Notes: generated by a model from the letters alone, not told the origin. A stretch of 64,000 nt of DNA from Akebia trifoliata (GCA_017979445.1 CM030718.1:23803021-23867020); one strand, 5' to 3'; shown: positions 20,663-33,753, counted from the stretch's first letter. A program made the numbers and translations.

Positions 20663-23600
20663 CTGCAAAAGATAATCAAATAAATAATTTTGAAAATAAA
20701 AGTATGCCTTAAAATGGGTGAAGAAAATAACTATGGAAATAAACTCTACCATAAACAGAGCCAAAAGTCTGATCCATTCTCTCTTGAAAAGAAAACCCTG
20801 GAGGTGGTGCTCTGCTTGGAACAGAAAATCCAGGAGGAGCTGAAACCTGAGGTCTTGAACCTGTTTCAAGAATTGAAGAATTAAGTCAAATGTGAATTAC
20901 ACAAAACCATAATATACACGCAATAAAGGTTCTTACAAAATGACGTCCAATTAATAAAGGATCTTACTTTCTCAAGTTTGAGACAATGCTTTTATTATGA
21001 TGATGATAAACTAGACATCATAAATAGAGGACAAAAAAAGAAACTGACTATTTGAATGACTTATTTATGAAACCACAATTAGAGAGGAAAAAAGCTACAA
21101 AGTTGTCAACCAATGCATGGCACCAACTGAACAAAACAATGCGACAACCATATCATCCACTTCGAAATACAATTAGAAAACTTATATCCAGCTAAACTTG
21201 GCTAAACTTGGCTATTAGTTATCTAAAGCACTAGAAGGAACTAAACAGAAAAAATAAAGAATAATGAGATGCAAAACATGTGTTGAGTAATCATTCCAAG
21301 AGTTTGATATTTTATGTTTTGGTTACCTGATTACCAAGCTTCTGTTTCTGGTCAGGTAACTCATGTAAACAGATGTTCAATGCCAAGATCGATATATTTT
21401 TTTTCCTTAGTAGGTAGTGTAATCAGTAAATTCAAGAAAAAAATATCCAACTGGAATGGGAAGAGTCTTTGAGAGTGTTGTGAAAGTGGGCTCAGCCGCA
21501 AGATTTTAGACGTAATGTTTGCAAGTTTGGTACTAGGAGAGTGACAATGGGAATTCATACCCAATAGAAACTGACATAAGGGAAGTATGTGTATCAACAG
21601 ATTTGATAGGAATTATCAATGGAAAACACAAAATCAATTTGAATAAATAGATTCAATTGATAAACAAGCAATAGCTTGAAAGAAAATAAAACATACTAAA
21701 AAGTAATTAAGAGAGAAAAGATAATTGAATTTCTATGTTCGAAATTCTTTAAATTTCGTTTTTAGAGTTCCTTATATAGATAACTCCATTATAACAACTT
21801 AGAATCCTTCTAAAATACTAAAAATTAACATTCCTAACATATCTATAACACAATAGCAACTTTCTAATCCTATTGTAACTCAATTTGGATATTTCTAAGC
21901 ACTTCTAACAGAACTAGAAAATAGAAAATATAAATCCAACTAGAACTAGAAAATATAAATCTTACAAAAACGGGAAAATAGAAACAAATCCTAATAAAAT
22001 TAGGATACTACTTAAAATTCTAACTAAAGCTATAGATGTCCTACATCAGAAACTGATCAAGATTAGTCAGATATGTATGTGGGAACATACTTTAGTTCCA
22101 GAACCAGAACAAATAGAAACTGAAACTGATGTATAATTGGATACGAGCACGAGGGGCTTCCATTTTTTTTCTTTTATTTACAGGAAATGGAACTGATACA
22201 CCCAAGCTCGACTACATAATAACACTAAGAATGCCAATAAACAATAGGAAAGAAATACGAGAAGAAAAGGTGGCTTAGCTCAGAGGAGATCAAAGGAGCT
22301 AAAACACTAGTGAAAATGAAGATTGCAAACAACCAACACCAAAGGCTAATGTTGTGGTCACCTTCAACAATTATTAACATACAATCAAAAACAATTAAGG
22401 ATTCTTATCTAAGATAAAATCTGAAGGAAAAAAATGCCCCCTAGAACTCCTCTCCAATCAAGATTAGACCAGAGTGTTCGAATTAACGAGATACTATTTT
22501 TTTGTTCCCCTATAACAGATGAGAACCCGGCACATGACAAGAAAATAAATGTCTGTTTAGAGCTCTAGGCCTCCTGTCTAGGTAGTACCAGAACTGAATC
22601 CCTTAAGATCCAAAAATGTCATATGCAATAGGTTCTGATGGTAGGTACACTAGTATCAGAACCAGATCTGACCCATTGACACACCTACTTGGCAAACAGA
22701 AGCCCAAAGTAGGGGGCTACACAACTTCTCCTTGCACATTGTGTCGCAGTTTTTTTTTGTCAAGGCCAAATAAGTGCCCAACAATCTCACTTCTTCACAG
22801 CATGATTCCCAATGCACCTCATTAGGGAGTTATTTGGGGATTTCTATATACGTGAAGGCACTAAGGTGGAACACAGATTTGCAAATACAGATAAGACATG
22901 TCATTGGAGCCCTGCATGTCCCAACTCAAATTCCTTTTTTCTGTCTGCAAAGGCCAGGCTTGCAAAAGAAACTGCCAACTGGGCAATAATTTGAAAGTGT
23001 CTGGAAAACTAGCAAACCGTGTACTTATCCACGAAAAAACCATCCACCTTTGGACAATGTAGAGGGGTTGTGTCCTTCAAGTTCTTTGGTTTTGATCCAA
23101 AATATCACAGACGCAGTACCAGATCTTTGTTTGTGGAAAGCAAGGAGAACATAAAACCTCTATTCGGTATTAGTTAATCTGTAAGATACTAAAATGGTCA
23201 TCTAAAGAGTATCTCACTATTAGAAAAATGGCCTAAGCCAACCTCCATTCACTATTTGTTCATTTGTAAGATAATAAAAATTATTGCAGATAGGACAAGG
23301 GGGAAAACCAAATAAATTTCTAGATTTGAGTGTTTCAGGAACTAGAACAGAACAAAAATTGTTAATCTATCACCATTTTCTTTTGTTTATCAATCTTCGC
23401 AGATAGGCCTAGAACGTGATGAAACATTGACCCCAAATGTTTCATATTCTCTAAATGTCTCAGTTTTTCTTCTTACCGAAACATTGTGTCAAAAAAAGAT
23501 TGTAAACCTTGGTCACATGGTGTAGGTTGGATTTGGGGGGAATGGAGAAGACCTAGAAACCATAGAAGGAGATCTTGAAGTTAAGACAGCCCAGAACTAT

Positions 23601-26600
23601 TGGTAGGTTTTTCTAGAGACAAGCAAGCAAATCAACAGTTCATTGCATTTTGTGCATCTAATTGAAGGCAAAAATACTGGATGCAAAGGTATACATTTAC
23701 AATAGAACAAAGCACTAAGAAAGCAGAAATAGGATAGTGATGTAGGTGTCCCAAATTTAGGAATGTTGGGAAAAGGTGGGAAACTGATTTTACACAACAA
23801 TAGAAAATAATTCCAGCATAATAATAATGATTGGAAAAGGGTATTAACCACAACAAAGAGTACTAAGTTTCGAGATGTTCCCACGAAAATATACCAAAAT
23901 ATTTCCACTTCCACAAGACCCACATGAAATTTAACCGACAATTTTTTTGCTGTGATTCATTTCGCAAAATATTTTGGTGAACAGTACATATTAACATAAA
24001 TGATAAAATTTCAGATATTTTATATTCAAGATTTCTGTGGAAATTTTTCAAAAAATTACAAAATTAGATCAAAATACTCTTTTTCTAAACATATTTTAAA
24101 GATTATAGAAACAACAAAAAATTTTAATTACTTGTACAAAGGAGTAGTAAATTAACATAACAGCCATTCATTTCTAAAATGAATACGATTGTTTAGGTAT
24201 CTATATATCATTTTATTTGATGTATTGTAAAGAATATTGGCAAATATGTGCATACAATCATTCATGGTTTAATTAGTTGGATATATTAGTAATTTATTCA
24301 CGCATTTAAATAAATATTTACATATGAAGGTGTACGGGTAAATGTGACATGATTTATCTCTTTTTCATGTATAATATTATTGTTTGTGGTTGTCAAAGCT
24401 CTCATTACCTACAACAACATTTTGTGGAAGAATGCATTGATCTTCATTTCCACATACCGTATGATTGCTGTAGATTGATGACTTATGAGCTCACATTATG
24501 CATGTTTTACCATTTCCTACAGTTTCAACAAAATTTCCAAATTTTACCTGATTTTTCTAATTTCTGCAGTGCTCAAAATATTTCTACAAAAAATTTCCAC
24601 TTCCAGACTGATCAAAACATCAAAATGTAATACCTTGATCAGAAAAATTATAGTTAGGTGAGTTGACAGATGTCAAACTTGACAGAAGAACAAGAATCAC
24701 CAACCCTTTAAACCTCGGTAAAGCATCACTAACATGATCCCCAAAACATTAGTCTAGCTTAGATGGCAGGTTGACACAGACCAACTCTATCAATGTGCGC
24801 ATACACTCCTTGATTTTTTTTAATTTCTACACCGATCAAAATATTTCAATTTCCCTGTTGATGAAATCGAAACCAAAATTGAATACCATGATCACAACAA
24901 TTATGGTTAAACAACCATTATAGTATGAATCATTTGAGGCCAAACTTGATAGAAGCCCAAGAATCACCAACCTTTTAAAACTTAGTAAAGTCTCTCTTAC
25001 AGGATCCCCAAAACATTAGTCTACTCTTGGATGAGAGGGATGATCTTTTGTAAACAACCACTAGCTAAAGTGGAGACTCCCAAGGGATAATGAGATGGAG
25101 ATTGCTTTAGAACAATTTTTTGTTCAATATCCTCTATAATCATTTTACTAGAGGTAACATCTTAAAATAATTCTTATCAAGACATTGCCTCAATTCTTCA
25201 AACAATAACTCTGTATACTCCACCTAAATAAATCTTGCCGAGAATATAATACAACAGGATTCCTATAGAGCTCATAGAGTTTTTCCCAAAAAATAATAAT
25301 AATCGATTTTCCATCAATAATTCTTGTTTGTTCTAAATATTAAGGGTTGGGATTATAGACTAAATCGAGAAGATGACAAATTTAATTATTTAATACCGCT
25401 CGTAAACTTAAATCACAAATTTCCCATCTGTATTCTCCTAGCGATTATGCATTACAGCCACAAGTCAATTGTAAACAAAAATATGTTAATCTTGTTTCTA
25501 ATGAGCCCAGTATAATTGTCTCGCCCCAGTTACCAAGCTATCAAATTAGCTCCTTCAATATTAGTCTCACACACCAGCAGCATTTCTTTTCTTTTTTTTA
25601 TCTTTTATTTGCCACTTCTTCATTCTTTTATTTTGGTGGGATTTTTTTTTTTTTTTTGGTGGGGGGGTGGGGGGGAGTAGGAGGGAGAGAGTATAGCTGG
25701 GATTGAACACCAGCAATTCCCACATGAATCATCTGGATGAGTTTCTATTTGCAGGGTCCTAAAATTAAAGAATCAAAAAAGATAATTTATAATTCTATAG
25801 AAATTTCCAATGACCAATGACTTGAAGAACCAATAAAAAAAACAACAATCAAATTATAGAGTATCAAATAAACAGTAAAAGGAACAACTGATGATTTGCT
25901 CAACAAGGCAAGATAGCAGAGAAAAAAGCACATAAACGAATTCAACTTCCAAAGCAGAACATAAAACATAATGAATAGCAAGCATGTCATGAAAGCCTCA
26001 CAACAAAAAGTAAAAACAATAAAAGTAACATAAGGACCATGACATAGACTTCAATACTCACCAGAAAGCATATTAGATGAGATAATAGACCGGCTGCTTG
26101 AAAAGTTATCTGATTCCTCTAAAAGACTGGATGAGAAACCATCACGAAGATCATCTAAGTATGCATCCCTGTTCAATACAGATTTCTGAGGGACAGAATA
26201 TCTTGTAGGCCTATGCAAAATGTCACTAAAAGGTGGCTCCAAATCTGATCCTTGATTTACGGAGTCTTCTTGTCTTGCAAACGAAAACCTGGATTGATTG
26301 TTGTTTTGTACTTTCCATGAACTTGAGATTTTAACAGAACCATCTGTTTCGTTCAACAATTTTGCTAAATTGTTAGGTGAAGTCAATGAGTTGTCCCATT
26401 CCTCGAAGCCCAATGACAAAATACTCGAGATTATGCTGCTCTCACCCATATCTGCCTCAGGACCTTGGTCAGCAGTGGTTGCACCATTATTAAATTCTCC
26501 CAAGTATGTCGCTTTCTCTGCATTTGAAAGCAAGCTAGCACTTTCAAAAATCTTCTTCAATTCAGAAGAACTGCTATCTTTTCTCTCATTCAATCCATTT

Positions 26601-29600
26601 GACAACAACGAATCATTATATTGGTGCAAGGTTTCATCAACTTTAGTATGCATGGTTCTACCATCTGCATGACCTCCATGTTCCAAAGAATGACCAACAA
26701 AACCTTCAGAAATCTTCAATCTCCGCACATCTAAAGCTAGTGAATCCTCCTCTGCTCTACCGCCCGCATCCACTAATACATGTGCCGGCGACTTTGACCT
26801 CCAATCAGAAGTTTCTTTGTAAACAGTTACACCATCAGACTCTTTGGCACCTTTCCTCGATGGCAGTGAGATTAAAGGCTCTCTAACATGTTCAGGATAA
26901 TACTGTTGCATGCCCTGATTTCCAGCTAATCTAAATGATCGCAAATTGGAATCTGAATTATTATGTTCAATAGCATCCGAATGATCAACCTCAACATGGT
27001 TGTCAATGCCTATTGAGGACACCCCAGAGCATAAACTTTGAATTGGCCCATTTGTAGCTAAACTCCCATCTTTATCTGAAGCAGAACTACTAGACAATCT
27101 ATCCAGTTCTACAGAGTCTGTGGCATTTGGGGGTGTATTTTGAACAACTTCAGAAGGGCGGCTATCGAATATAGTTGTTCCGGAATCTCTAACAATATAT
27201 TGTTTGGAAGATTCCAATGATTCCAAACTAGAATTAGGATGCTGCACCTGACTATCTTCATACACAGTAGCAGTTTTCTTTCCTACATCAGTATTCAGTG
27301 TAGAACCACGAGGTGTGCTTGCAACCAGGGAGGGATACAAACCATTGTATGCATCCGGTTTTTGTTTGGCAAGTCCATTCGAACAAGCTGAACTTGGTGT
27401 TGGTGGTCGACCATTTGAGACACGCAAACCCCTGGTGAGCAAAAAGAATATCTTTAGTAGAGTACCCTCATAAACCAAATGATAGGCTTTGAACATTAGT
27501 AACTATAGTACCATGCAGCAGCAGCTGGAAGGGCAATAGATCTTCCAGAGGTGCCATTAGGAGGAGAGCCTTTGACCTGACTTGCAGGAATCTGATGCAT
27601 AGAGTAAAAAACTCAGTTTATAAATAAAAAAATTCCGTATGGCAAACATCAAATTCTAACAAGAAAATTAAAGCGGACTCTAAATGTCTTACGTTTGGGG
27701 CAGTTTGGGTAATAGGTTTGCCTGAAGAAGCAGGGCTGCTACTACAGAATTCGTCCGCAGGAGGAGGTAATGTATTCCCTGAACGCCGTTGTGAATTGTT
27801 CGTAGCACCAGTAATTTGTTGGACTCTACTCCTTCAAGAGAACTATGAGTTAATAAAACCATATGACAAAGACATCCTAAAAGCACATGGAAGTAACATG
27901 TACAACTAGTAAAAATTGCAAAAAATATTCATAGCTGCAAGGTCAGAGTACAAATCCCTGAAAAAAATCAATAGTATAGTGAAATAAAAAATCTAAACTC
28001 ATCAGAAAATTATAGGAAGTTCATTTTGCAAAACGATTAGGTTAACTGTCACAATGGCTCTTAAGAGTTCATCTATTTAGAAGAGATTGAAAGAATAACT
28101 CAACAAAAAGATCAAAATCTATGCCTCCATTCCAAATAAGGGTCCATCATTTTTGTGTCATTATTAAAGTTGCACATCGTATACTCTGTCTTGGCCATAA
28201 TTTTTCATTGAGTTTGTCTCAGCCAGCAAACAACACACCAGGCAACTTGCCTTTGCCCTAGAATATGAATTTTTGCTTCATCTGCAATTGGATCATAAAA
28301 AAATGGACTCCAAGCCCATATGTTTTATCACCAATTAACTCATACTAGTAGCAGCTCTCATACATGTCATTGATTATTTCAATTTGGCAACCATTTATAT
28401 TTAGATCTAGTTCACAGATCCGAAAACAGCTTCAAAATCGTCTAAAATTACCAAGTTGGCTTTTCAAAGTCATCTCAATGTCGTTTCTTAATGAGATGAG
28501 ATATGAAACCGAGATCTAAAACCAAGGTTGTAACTGAAAACTAATTTGTCTCCTTAACATTTAACTCGCACTAGTAGCCGCATACATGTACTTTTTTTAT
28601 AGGCAAAACAACTTCATTAAGAAAAGTGATCAAGATGACCAACAAGGAGAAAGTTACAGAGAAGAACTAAGAAACAGAAAAATTACACACCCAAGATCAC
28701 CTAGCAACAAAATCCACAAAGACCAGCCCCCTAAACTCTTGAAAGATCTTACACCAAAAGAAAAGATTAAAGAGAATCGACAAAGACACCACTAAGACCT
28801 CCTTACTCTTTCCTTCAAAACAACAACTATTTCGCTCTTTCCGAATCCCCCAACAAATCACAAAGGGCGCAAACCTCCACAACACCCTCCCACACATGTC
28901 CTTAACTATGTCTATTTATCACTTGAGGCTCATTTCCTACTAATAACCACCAAATTAAGCCGCAAAGTACTTGACATTTACTTTCTCTAAGTAAATAAAA
29001 TCTATGTGGATGTCATTCTTCTTTTCTCCAAACTTCAAAAGGCATACGCCTCAATGTGATGCGTGACCGAGGCATATGCATGAATATGATGATGGAAGAT
29101 GTTTACATCATATCATAAAAACAACTTGCATCAAAGAATGGGATAAATCTAATATGCCCCAAGTCAAAGAGATGTATTAAACTGGAAAAAAAAAAAAAAA
29201 TTGATAAGTAAAGAGAATGTGTGTGTAAGCTGGTTTCTTTGTATCTTCCACACAGGACAGGAGATCACCACCTCCATGAAAAACACAATTTGTAAGATAG
29301 ATCTAGGAGACACATTCTTTTCCTTCATTTGAATGTGAGAGTTTACCACTATAGATAACATGTTCCGAATCATTTCCAAGAAAAATCAAGGTGCATACAG
29401 TTCTGAAGAAAACATGTATCCTCCTCGATTCATTTTCAACTAATAAGCAATTGTTCCTTAAGTGGCATTCATATGATAAATGAATGGCACTTTTTATAGG
29501 TAGTGGTTGGCAGCTAGGACAGAAGACAATGGATTTATGTGCCTTGTTCAGTGCATTGTGTTCCTTCATTTGAATGTTTCTCTTTAGCTGACAAACATAA

Positions 29601-31986
29601 CAAAATGTCAGGGTATGGCTTTTTAACTTTCAGGGTAATTAAGTTTACAAGAAGAAAGTATATTATTAGATAAAACACTTGACCCGAATAACCATTAGTA
29701 ACTATCCCGAGATAACTATAGAAAATAAATTAATAAGCAATAAAAATAAAGGCATATGCATGCATGCATTGCACTATATGATATACCTTGTATAAGCTGA
29801 AATTATCTCATCTTTAGTAAAACTATCTTCTTGGGTGCCAATTTCATGCAAATATAAACAATCTGGATTGCTGCAAGACTGGACCAATAAAACACTACTA
29901 CTTTCAGTAAAATTAAAGAAAGCTTCCTCACAATAACTGGCTAGAGAGAATTCCCAGAACCAATAGACCTGAATCCTAAAAATGTACTTGTTCCTACCAT
30001 ATTTCTCAACCATGTGTGGCAATATTTTGTAGTTCCAAAGCATGCTCTGCAAATGCAAACTCCAATAACCAATCAATATGAAAACCAAGGGGTTATTTTC
30101 TCATGTAACTCACAAAAGCTTGAACTATGTGCTTACCTTAAGGGTTTACCATCCAAGAAATAACCATGCACCGAGTGAATACATCGAACTGCTTCCTCCT
30201 CTTTGGAGTAAGTAACATATCTGTAAGGGAAAAAAAAGGTAAAAATGGGTCCACATAATTTTTAACAGTCGAACAAACATACCCCACATGCCCAAAACAT
30301 TGATTAAGTTGGGCATGAGGATGTAAAAATCTAACAGTTCTTCAAGACAACATATGTGTAAGCACTAAGCATGAAGAAAAAAAGGAGGAATCCTTAATTC
30401 TTTATTCTTGGAACTTCACATCTACTAGTAACTATACACGCTACGAACTCCACCGAAAGGATACCTTATAAGCTGAAGCAATTAACGGCTCAAGAAATTT
30501 TTTTAAAAAAAACAAAAAAGAAATGAATACTACACCCAAAAACCAGATAAAACTTCAGAATGGTTTATAGCTATTGAACTTACACACTACAAGTGTTGGT
30601 TGGAGAATATTGAATGGCACCACCAGCAGTACGAGAAATAGACACTTTTAAAACCTTTCCATACTGACCAAAATATTCCTTATGCTGAAGAAGCTGCTCA
30701 AAACCAAAAAACCCATCAAATAATAATAAAACAAAGAAAATGATATGACATGAGTAATAATGTGCCCTAGGACCCAATAGTCACTTAATCAAACAAGTCA
30801 TGAAATGGGTTGAATAATGCAAGTTGTACTTATCAAAACTAAGAATAATCTCAAAAAGAGTTGCTTGATTAGAGAATTCAATAGGACCACGTACGTCTTC
30901 GTCAGCTAAATTGGCGGGTATCCCAATTATGTACACCAGATTCCGCTGAATAACTCGAACACTGCTCAGATGTTTTCTTCCTTCAGATGTTTTTGGTCTC
31001 GACTTCTGCGACTTTAGTTTTCTCTCTGAATTGACTTCAGCAACCAACCTGTAGTAAGGAGAGCACATGATGATGAACTTTCAGTTTGCCAGCAGAATAT
31101 CACACAAACAATAGAATATATCTATGAACCCAAAACAACCTTTCACATTTTTCAGCCATTCCTACGATTTTTTCCTTGTCATAAGGTGTGCGGCACGCTG
31201 GACACCGCCCCTCCGTATCATCCTTCTCGGCCATGTCCATGATGTGATGCCAACACCAAACACAGATCTGTAGACATAAGATAAACAATCCCAAAAAGAG
31301 GGAATTTCCAAGTAAGTATCAAAGAAGAAACGCAACCCAAGATGAAAAAGCTTCCCACTCAATAACGATTGAAAAAAAAACCCTTCCCACTCGATAAGTA
31401 AAGGATGAATCCTAAAACAACTTAACCAATGAGGGGTGGACAAGATGGCCAGGACCACACCTCAGGAAGCGAAGGTCCTGAGTTTGATTCCCCCTTTGGT
31501 GACCGGCCATTGGGATTTATCCCAGTACAGCTGGTACACGTGGAAGGGGTGACATGCATGCCTTGTGGGATTAGTCGAGTGCTCTAAGAGGCCCGGATAC
31601 TCGAGGGTATCCAAAAAACAAATCCTAAAACAGCTTGATAAGCATATTCAAACATTTGTTTATCGATTTAAGTGTGAAGGCAAGATTTGGATCCCATGTC
31701 TGTCGTATTACCACACCAGCTTTTACCAGCTCACCAAGGGGGCACATTTAAAAACTTGTTCAATTTTAAAATTATGCTTGGGAATTTCTACAGCGGCACA
31801 TAAACATATTGTGCAAAACAAGCATTCTGAAGATAATAACATGACAACGTCCAAGAATATGATCTACGGTAAAGAAAGACGGGTATTTCAAACCTCATAA
31901 CCACATTTGCATGGTTTCAATTGCTGATCCGTCAAGTCCATCTCTTCAGTGCAGAGAGGACATGTCTTTTCTCCTTGTTCACTCAT
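20067..31986 (-). CDS. NOT4: CCR4-NOT complex subunit 4 (NOT4), E3 ubiquitin ligase; 12 coding exons
   Basis: Joined exons (minus strand): 31986-31894, 31267-31140, 31048-30895, 30693-30584, 30220-30137, 30046-29998, 29878-29787, 27831-27693, 27591-27512, 27431-26062, 20860-20750, 20662-20067. They total 3006 nt, or 1001 residues plus stop, with GT-AG junctions and no frame break. The product has a C4C4 RING (Cys 9, 12, 26, 28, 33, 36, 53, 56), an RRM (about 109-195, with LVYIIGI and CSVYVTYS) and a CCCH finger (C199, C208, C213, H217). A long Ser/Asn/Gly-rich tail follows. This domain order is that of NOT4/CNOT4, a RING E3 of the CCR4-NOT deadenylase complex that acts in mRNA decay and translational quality control. 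The start follows a likely 5'UTR splice acceptor by seven bases. The length fits plant homologues. Which plant paralogue it is cannot be told. Confidence 0.93.
20750..20860 (-). CDS. NOT4: NOT4 coding exon 11
   Basis: Encodes SRPQVSAPPGFSVPSRAPPP then GFSFQERMDQTFGSVYG, a Pro-rich APPGF module typical of the plant NOT4 tail. It lies 5.2 kb from exon 10. Acceptor GAAACAG, donor TTATG|GTAGAG. Confidence 0.9.
20861..26061 (-). other. NOT4 intron 10 (5.2 kb)
   Basis: The intron splits two tail exons and is by far the longest in the gene. It contains an LTR-like segment (21604-22050), a short palindrome (GGTTCTGAT...ATCAGAACC, 22631-22663) and a G/T-rich SINE-like stretch at 25610-25740 with GTTCAATCCC on the minus strand. 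The rest is AT-rich without recognisable genes. Confidence 0.75.
21604..22050 (-). mobile_element. Putative solo LTR in NOT4 intron 10
   Basis: On the minus strand the segment begins TGATGTAGGACATC and ends AATTCCTATCA, giving TG...CA ends. TATATAAGGAACTC (about 21766-21779) resembles a TATA box. No matching second LTR and no clear 5-bp target duplication, so this is tentative. Confidence 0.35.
26062..27431 (-). CDS. NOT4: NOT4 coding exon 10: large disordered-tail exon
   Basis: 1370 nt covering about residues 310-766. The product is Ser/Asn/Asp/Gly-rich with no folded domain that I recognise, as expected for the C-terminal tail of plant NOT4. A conserved-looking stretch is MGESSIISSILSLGFEEWDN. 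Acceptor CTCACCAG, donor TCTG|GTGAGT. Confidence 0.92.
27512..27591 (-). CDS. NOT4: NOT4 coding exon 9
   Basis: Encodes IPASQVKGSPPNGTSGRSIA then LPAAAAW. Acceptor TGCATCAG, donor GCATG|GTACT inside the Trp codon. Confidence 0.88.
27693..27831 (-). CDS. NOT4: NOT4 coding exon 8
   Basis: Encodes SRVQQITGATNNSQRRSGN then a Pro/Ser-rich segment ending TQTAPN. The acceptor is the slightly unusual CTTGAAG|G, fixed by homology to the conserved AYTRSRVQQI. Donor AAC|GTAAG. Confidence 0.88.
28590..28905 (-). mobile_element. LINE 3'-end fragment in NOT4 intron 7
   Basis: On the minus strand the frame reads GRVLWRFAPFVICWGIRKER then NSCCFEGKS. This resembles the Trp-rich C-terminal end of plant L1 ORF2 (LW...WxIWxERN...F). 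A T run at 28590-28598 marks the poly(A) end. Frame breaks follow, so the copy is dead. Confidence 0.6.
29787..29878 (-). CDS. NOT4: NOT4 coding exon 7: end of CCCH finger
   Basis: Encodes SCSNPDCLYLHEIG (Cys208, Cys213, His217) and the conserved QEDSFTKDEIISAYTR. Acceptor TTGGTCCAG, donor ACAAG|GTATA. Confidence 0.92.
29998..30046 (-). CDS. NOT4: NOT4 coding exon 6: start of CCCH finger
   Basis: A 49-nt exon encoding ACFGTTKYCHTWLRNM, including Cys199. Acceptor ATTTGCAG, donor AATATG|GTAGG. Confidence 0.9.
30137..30220 (-). CDS. NOT4: NOT4 coding exon 5: end of RRM
   Basis: Encodes YVTYSKEEEAVRCIHSVHGY then FLDGKPLR. Acceptor CTTACAG, donor TTAAG|GTAAGC. Confidence 0.92.
30584..30693 (-). 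CDS. NOT4: NOT4 coding exon 4: middle of RRM
   Basis: Encodes LLQHKEYFGQYGKVLKVSIS and ends in NTCSV, the first part of the RNP1-like strand. Acceptor TGAGCAG, donor AGTGT|GTAAG. Confidence 0.92.
30895..31048 (-). CDS. NOT4: NOT4 coding exon 3: basic linker and start of RRM
   Basis: Encodes a Lys/Arg/Ser-rich linker (SERKLKSQKSRPKTSEGRK) and the first RRM strand RNLVYIIGIPANLADED. Donor GAC|GTACG in phase 0. Confidence 0.92.
31140..31267 (-). CDS. NOT4: NOT4 coding exon 2: second half of RING
   Basis: Starts ICVWCWHHI after TCTACAG and carries RING cysteines 33, 36, 53 and 56 (GRCPACRTPYDKEK). It ends within the Arg codon of CERL at AAAG|GTTG. Confidence 0.93.
31425..31620 (+). mobile_element. 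SINE in NOT4 intron 1 with target-site duplications
   Basis: Flanked by AATCCTAAAACAACTT (31408-31423) and AATCCTAAAACAGCTT (31621-31636), 15 of 16 identical. The body has A-box-like GATGGCCAGGACC, B-box-like TGAGTTTGATTCCCCC and the 3' words GTGGGATTAGTCGAG and GGCCCGGATAC before a short A-rich end. It lies antisense to the host gene. Confidence 0.8.
31894..31986 (-). CDS. NOT4: NOT4 coding exon 1: first half of RING
   Basis: 31 codons, MSEQGEKTCPLC to KPCKCGYE, carrying RING cysteines 9, 12, 26 and 28. It ends in phase 0 at GAG|GTTTG. The acceptor TGTGTAG|GGCAATC lies just before the ATG. Confidence 0.93.
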
Positions 31987-31993
31987 GATTGCC

Positions 31994-33693
31994 CTACACA
32001 GCAAAAGAAAAATTGAAAATGAAAATTCTGACTTTACTGGAATTTCAAATACATCCAGTGTTCGACACAACTTTCATCAACTCTCAAAAGAAAGGATACT
32101 CGTGTTCACTTATTGTGCGTAACCCAAAGATGGAAATGCAGATTTCTAAACATCCACTTCTACTTGTGGTTCAGCAATACTGATCGAGTAATAAACATTT
32201 CAATGTACAAAAAAAAATTCAACCATTAAATAGACCCACTTCATGAAATAGATGGTTCTGAAACAAAAGAACAAGAAAAATATATAAAAGAAAAAAAGGA
32301 CCATTTCTTCACAAATCAAAACCCAATCAAATGAGAGATCTGTGGATTTATAAACATGTCATCAACACTAATGCGAGCAATAAACATTTCAGAGTCGACG
32401 GAAAAAAAACTGAGTATTAAATGGACCCACTTCATGAAACATATGGTTATGAAATAAATAAATAAGAAGAAAAATATATAAAAGAAAACAGGAACGTTTT
32501 CTCCACTTATCACAAACAAATTAAAAACCACCCAACTAAGGAATGTGTGGATTTATAAACATGCAATCCTTTGTGTGGCTTAGCAACACCAACCAAGTAA
32601 TAAACATCTCAATGTACAAAAAAAAACTCGACCATTAAATAGACCCACTTCATGAAACAGATGGTTCTGAAACAAAAGAGAAGAAAAAAAGGCCAGATGT
32701 GTGGATTTATAAACATGCAGTTCTTTGTGTGGTTTAGCAACACTAACCAAGTAATAAACATCTCAATGTACAAAAAAACTCGATTGTTAAATAGACCCAC
32801 TTCATGAAACAGATGGTTCTGAAACAAATAAAAAAGAAGAAAAATTATATAAAAGAATCACAAATCAAATGAGATGGTTCTGAAACGAAAAAGAAGAACA
32901 AAAGGACCATGTCTTCACTAATCGCAAACCAAAACCCATCCGACCAGAGATGTGTGGATTTATAAGCATGCAGTCCATTGTGTGGTTTAGCAACAATAAC
33001 CAAGTAATAAACATCTCAAATGTACAACAACAAAAAAAACTCGATCACTAAATAGAACCACTTCATGAAACAGATGGTTCTGAAACAAAAAAGAAGAAAA
33101 ATATATAAAAGAAAAAAAATGAGATATGTGTGGATTTATAAACATGCAATCCTTTGTCTGGTTTAGAAACACTAATCTGAGCAATAAACCTCACAGAGTG
33201 ACCAAAAAAATTCAAGGGTTAGTAAACAGTCCACTTCATGAGATAGATGGTTCTGAAACAATCAACAAAACGACCATGTCTTCATTAATCGCAAATCAAA
33301 AGCCCTAATTCAAAAAATAAAATAAAAATATAAAACAGCTCCTATCGAGAAGATTACAAAAAAGGAAGGCTAAATCACATAATCAAAGGGTCTAACGCAC
33401 AACGATCGGATCCCCCAGAATCGAGATCTAGCAATCAGAAACGAATTTTTAAGAAACTAATCTTGAAAAATCGGTCGCATGCATTATTATTTGCCCAAAT
33501 CGAAACAAACCCTAGTCAGATTCCGCAACAGAAAAATATAGGAATTTATATAAGAAATCAAATGATCTAAGAAGATAAACTAACAAATTAGGCGTTTGGG
33601 TTTTGAGGATTTCTACAGAGAAATCGAATGATCTAGAATGATAAAATAACAATTTAGGGGTTTAGGTTTTGGAAATCGAGCTCCAAGACTTAC
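31994..33693 (-). other. Probable 5'UTR intron of the NOT4 gene
   Basis: The acceptor TGCTGTGTAG ends 7 bp before the start codon. A good donor ACT|GTAAGTC is found at 33694/33693, just after a CT-rich leader. The intron would be 1.7 kb. Most of it is filled by the degenerate repeat at 32180-33260. This is inference from splice signals only. Confidence 0.55.
32180..33260. repeat. Six-copy degenerate tandem repeat, 155-260 bp units
   Basis: The anchor CCACTTCATGAAA...GATGGTTCTGAAAC occurs near 32237, 32429, 32645, 32800, 33059 and 33231. TGTGGATTTATAAACATG-type words occur near 32341, 32549, 32699, 32951 and 33129, and TAATAAACAT near 32190, 32380, 32600, 32752 and 33005. Unit spacing varies through indels. 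The array sits just upstream of the NOT4 start codon, inside the likely 5'UTR intron. Confidence 0.9.
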
Positions 33694-33719
33694 AGTGGGG
33701 GATCGAAAAGCACAAAATC

Positions 33720-33753
<34 letters not shown>

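Noticed and set aside
26298..26672. Plus-strand open frame of 124 residues
   Set aside because: It is the antisense shadow of NOT4 exon 10.
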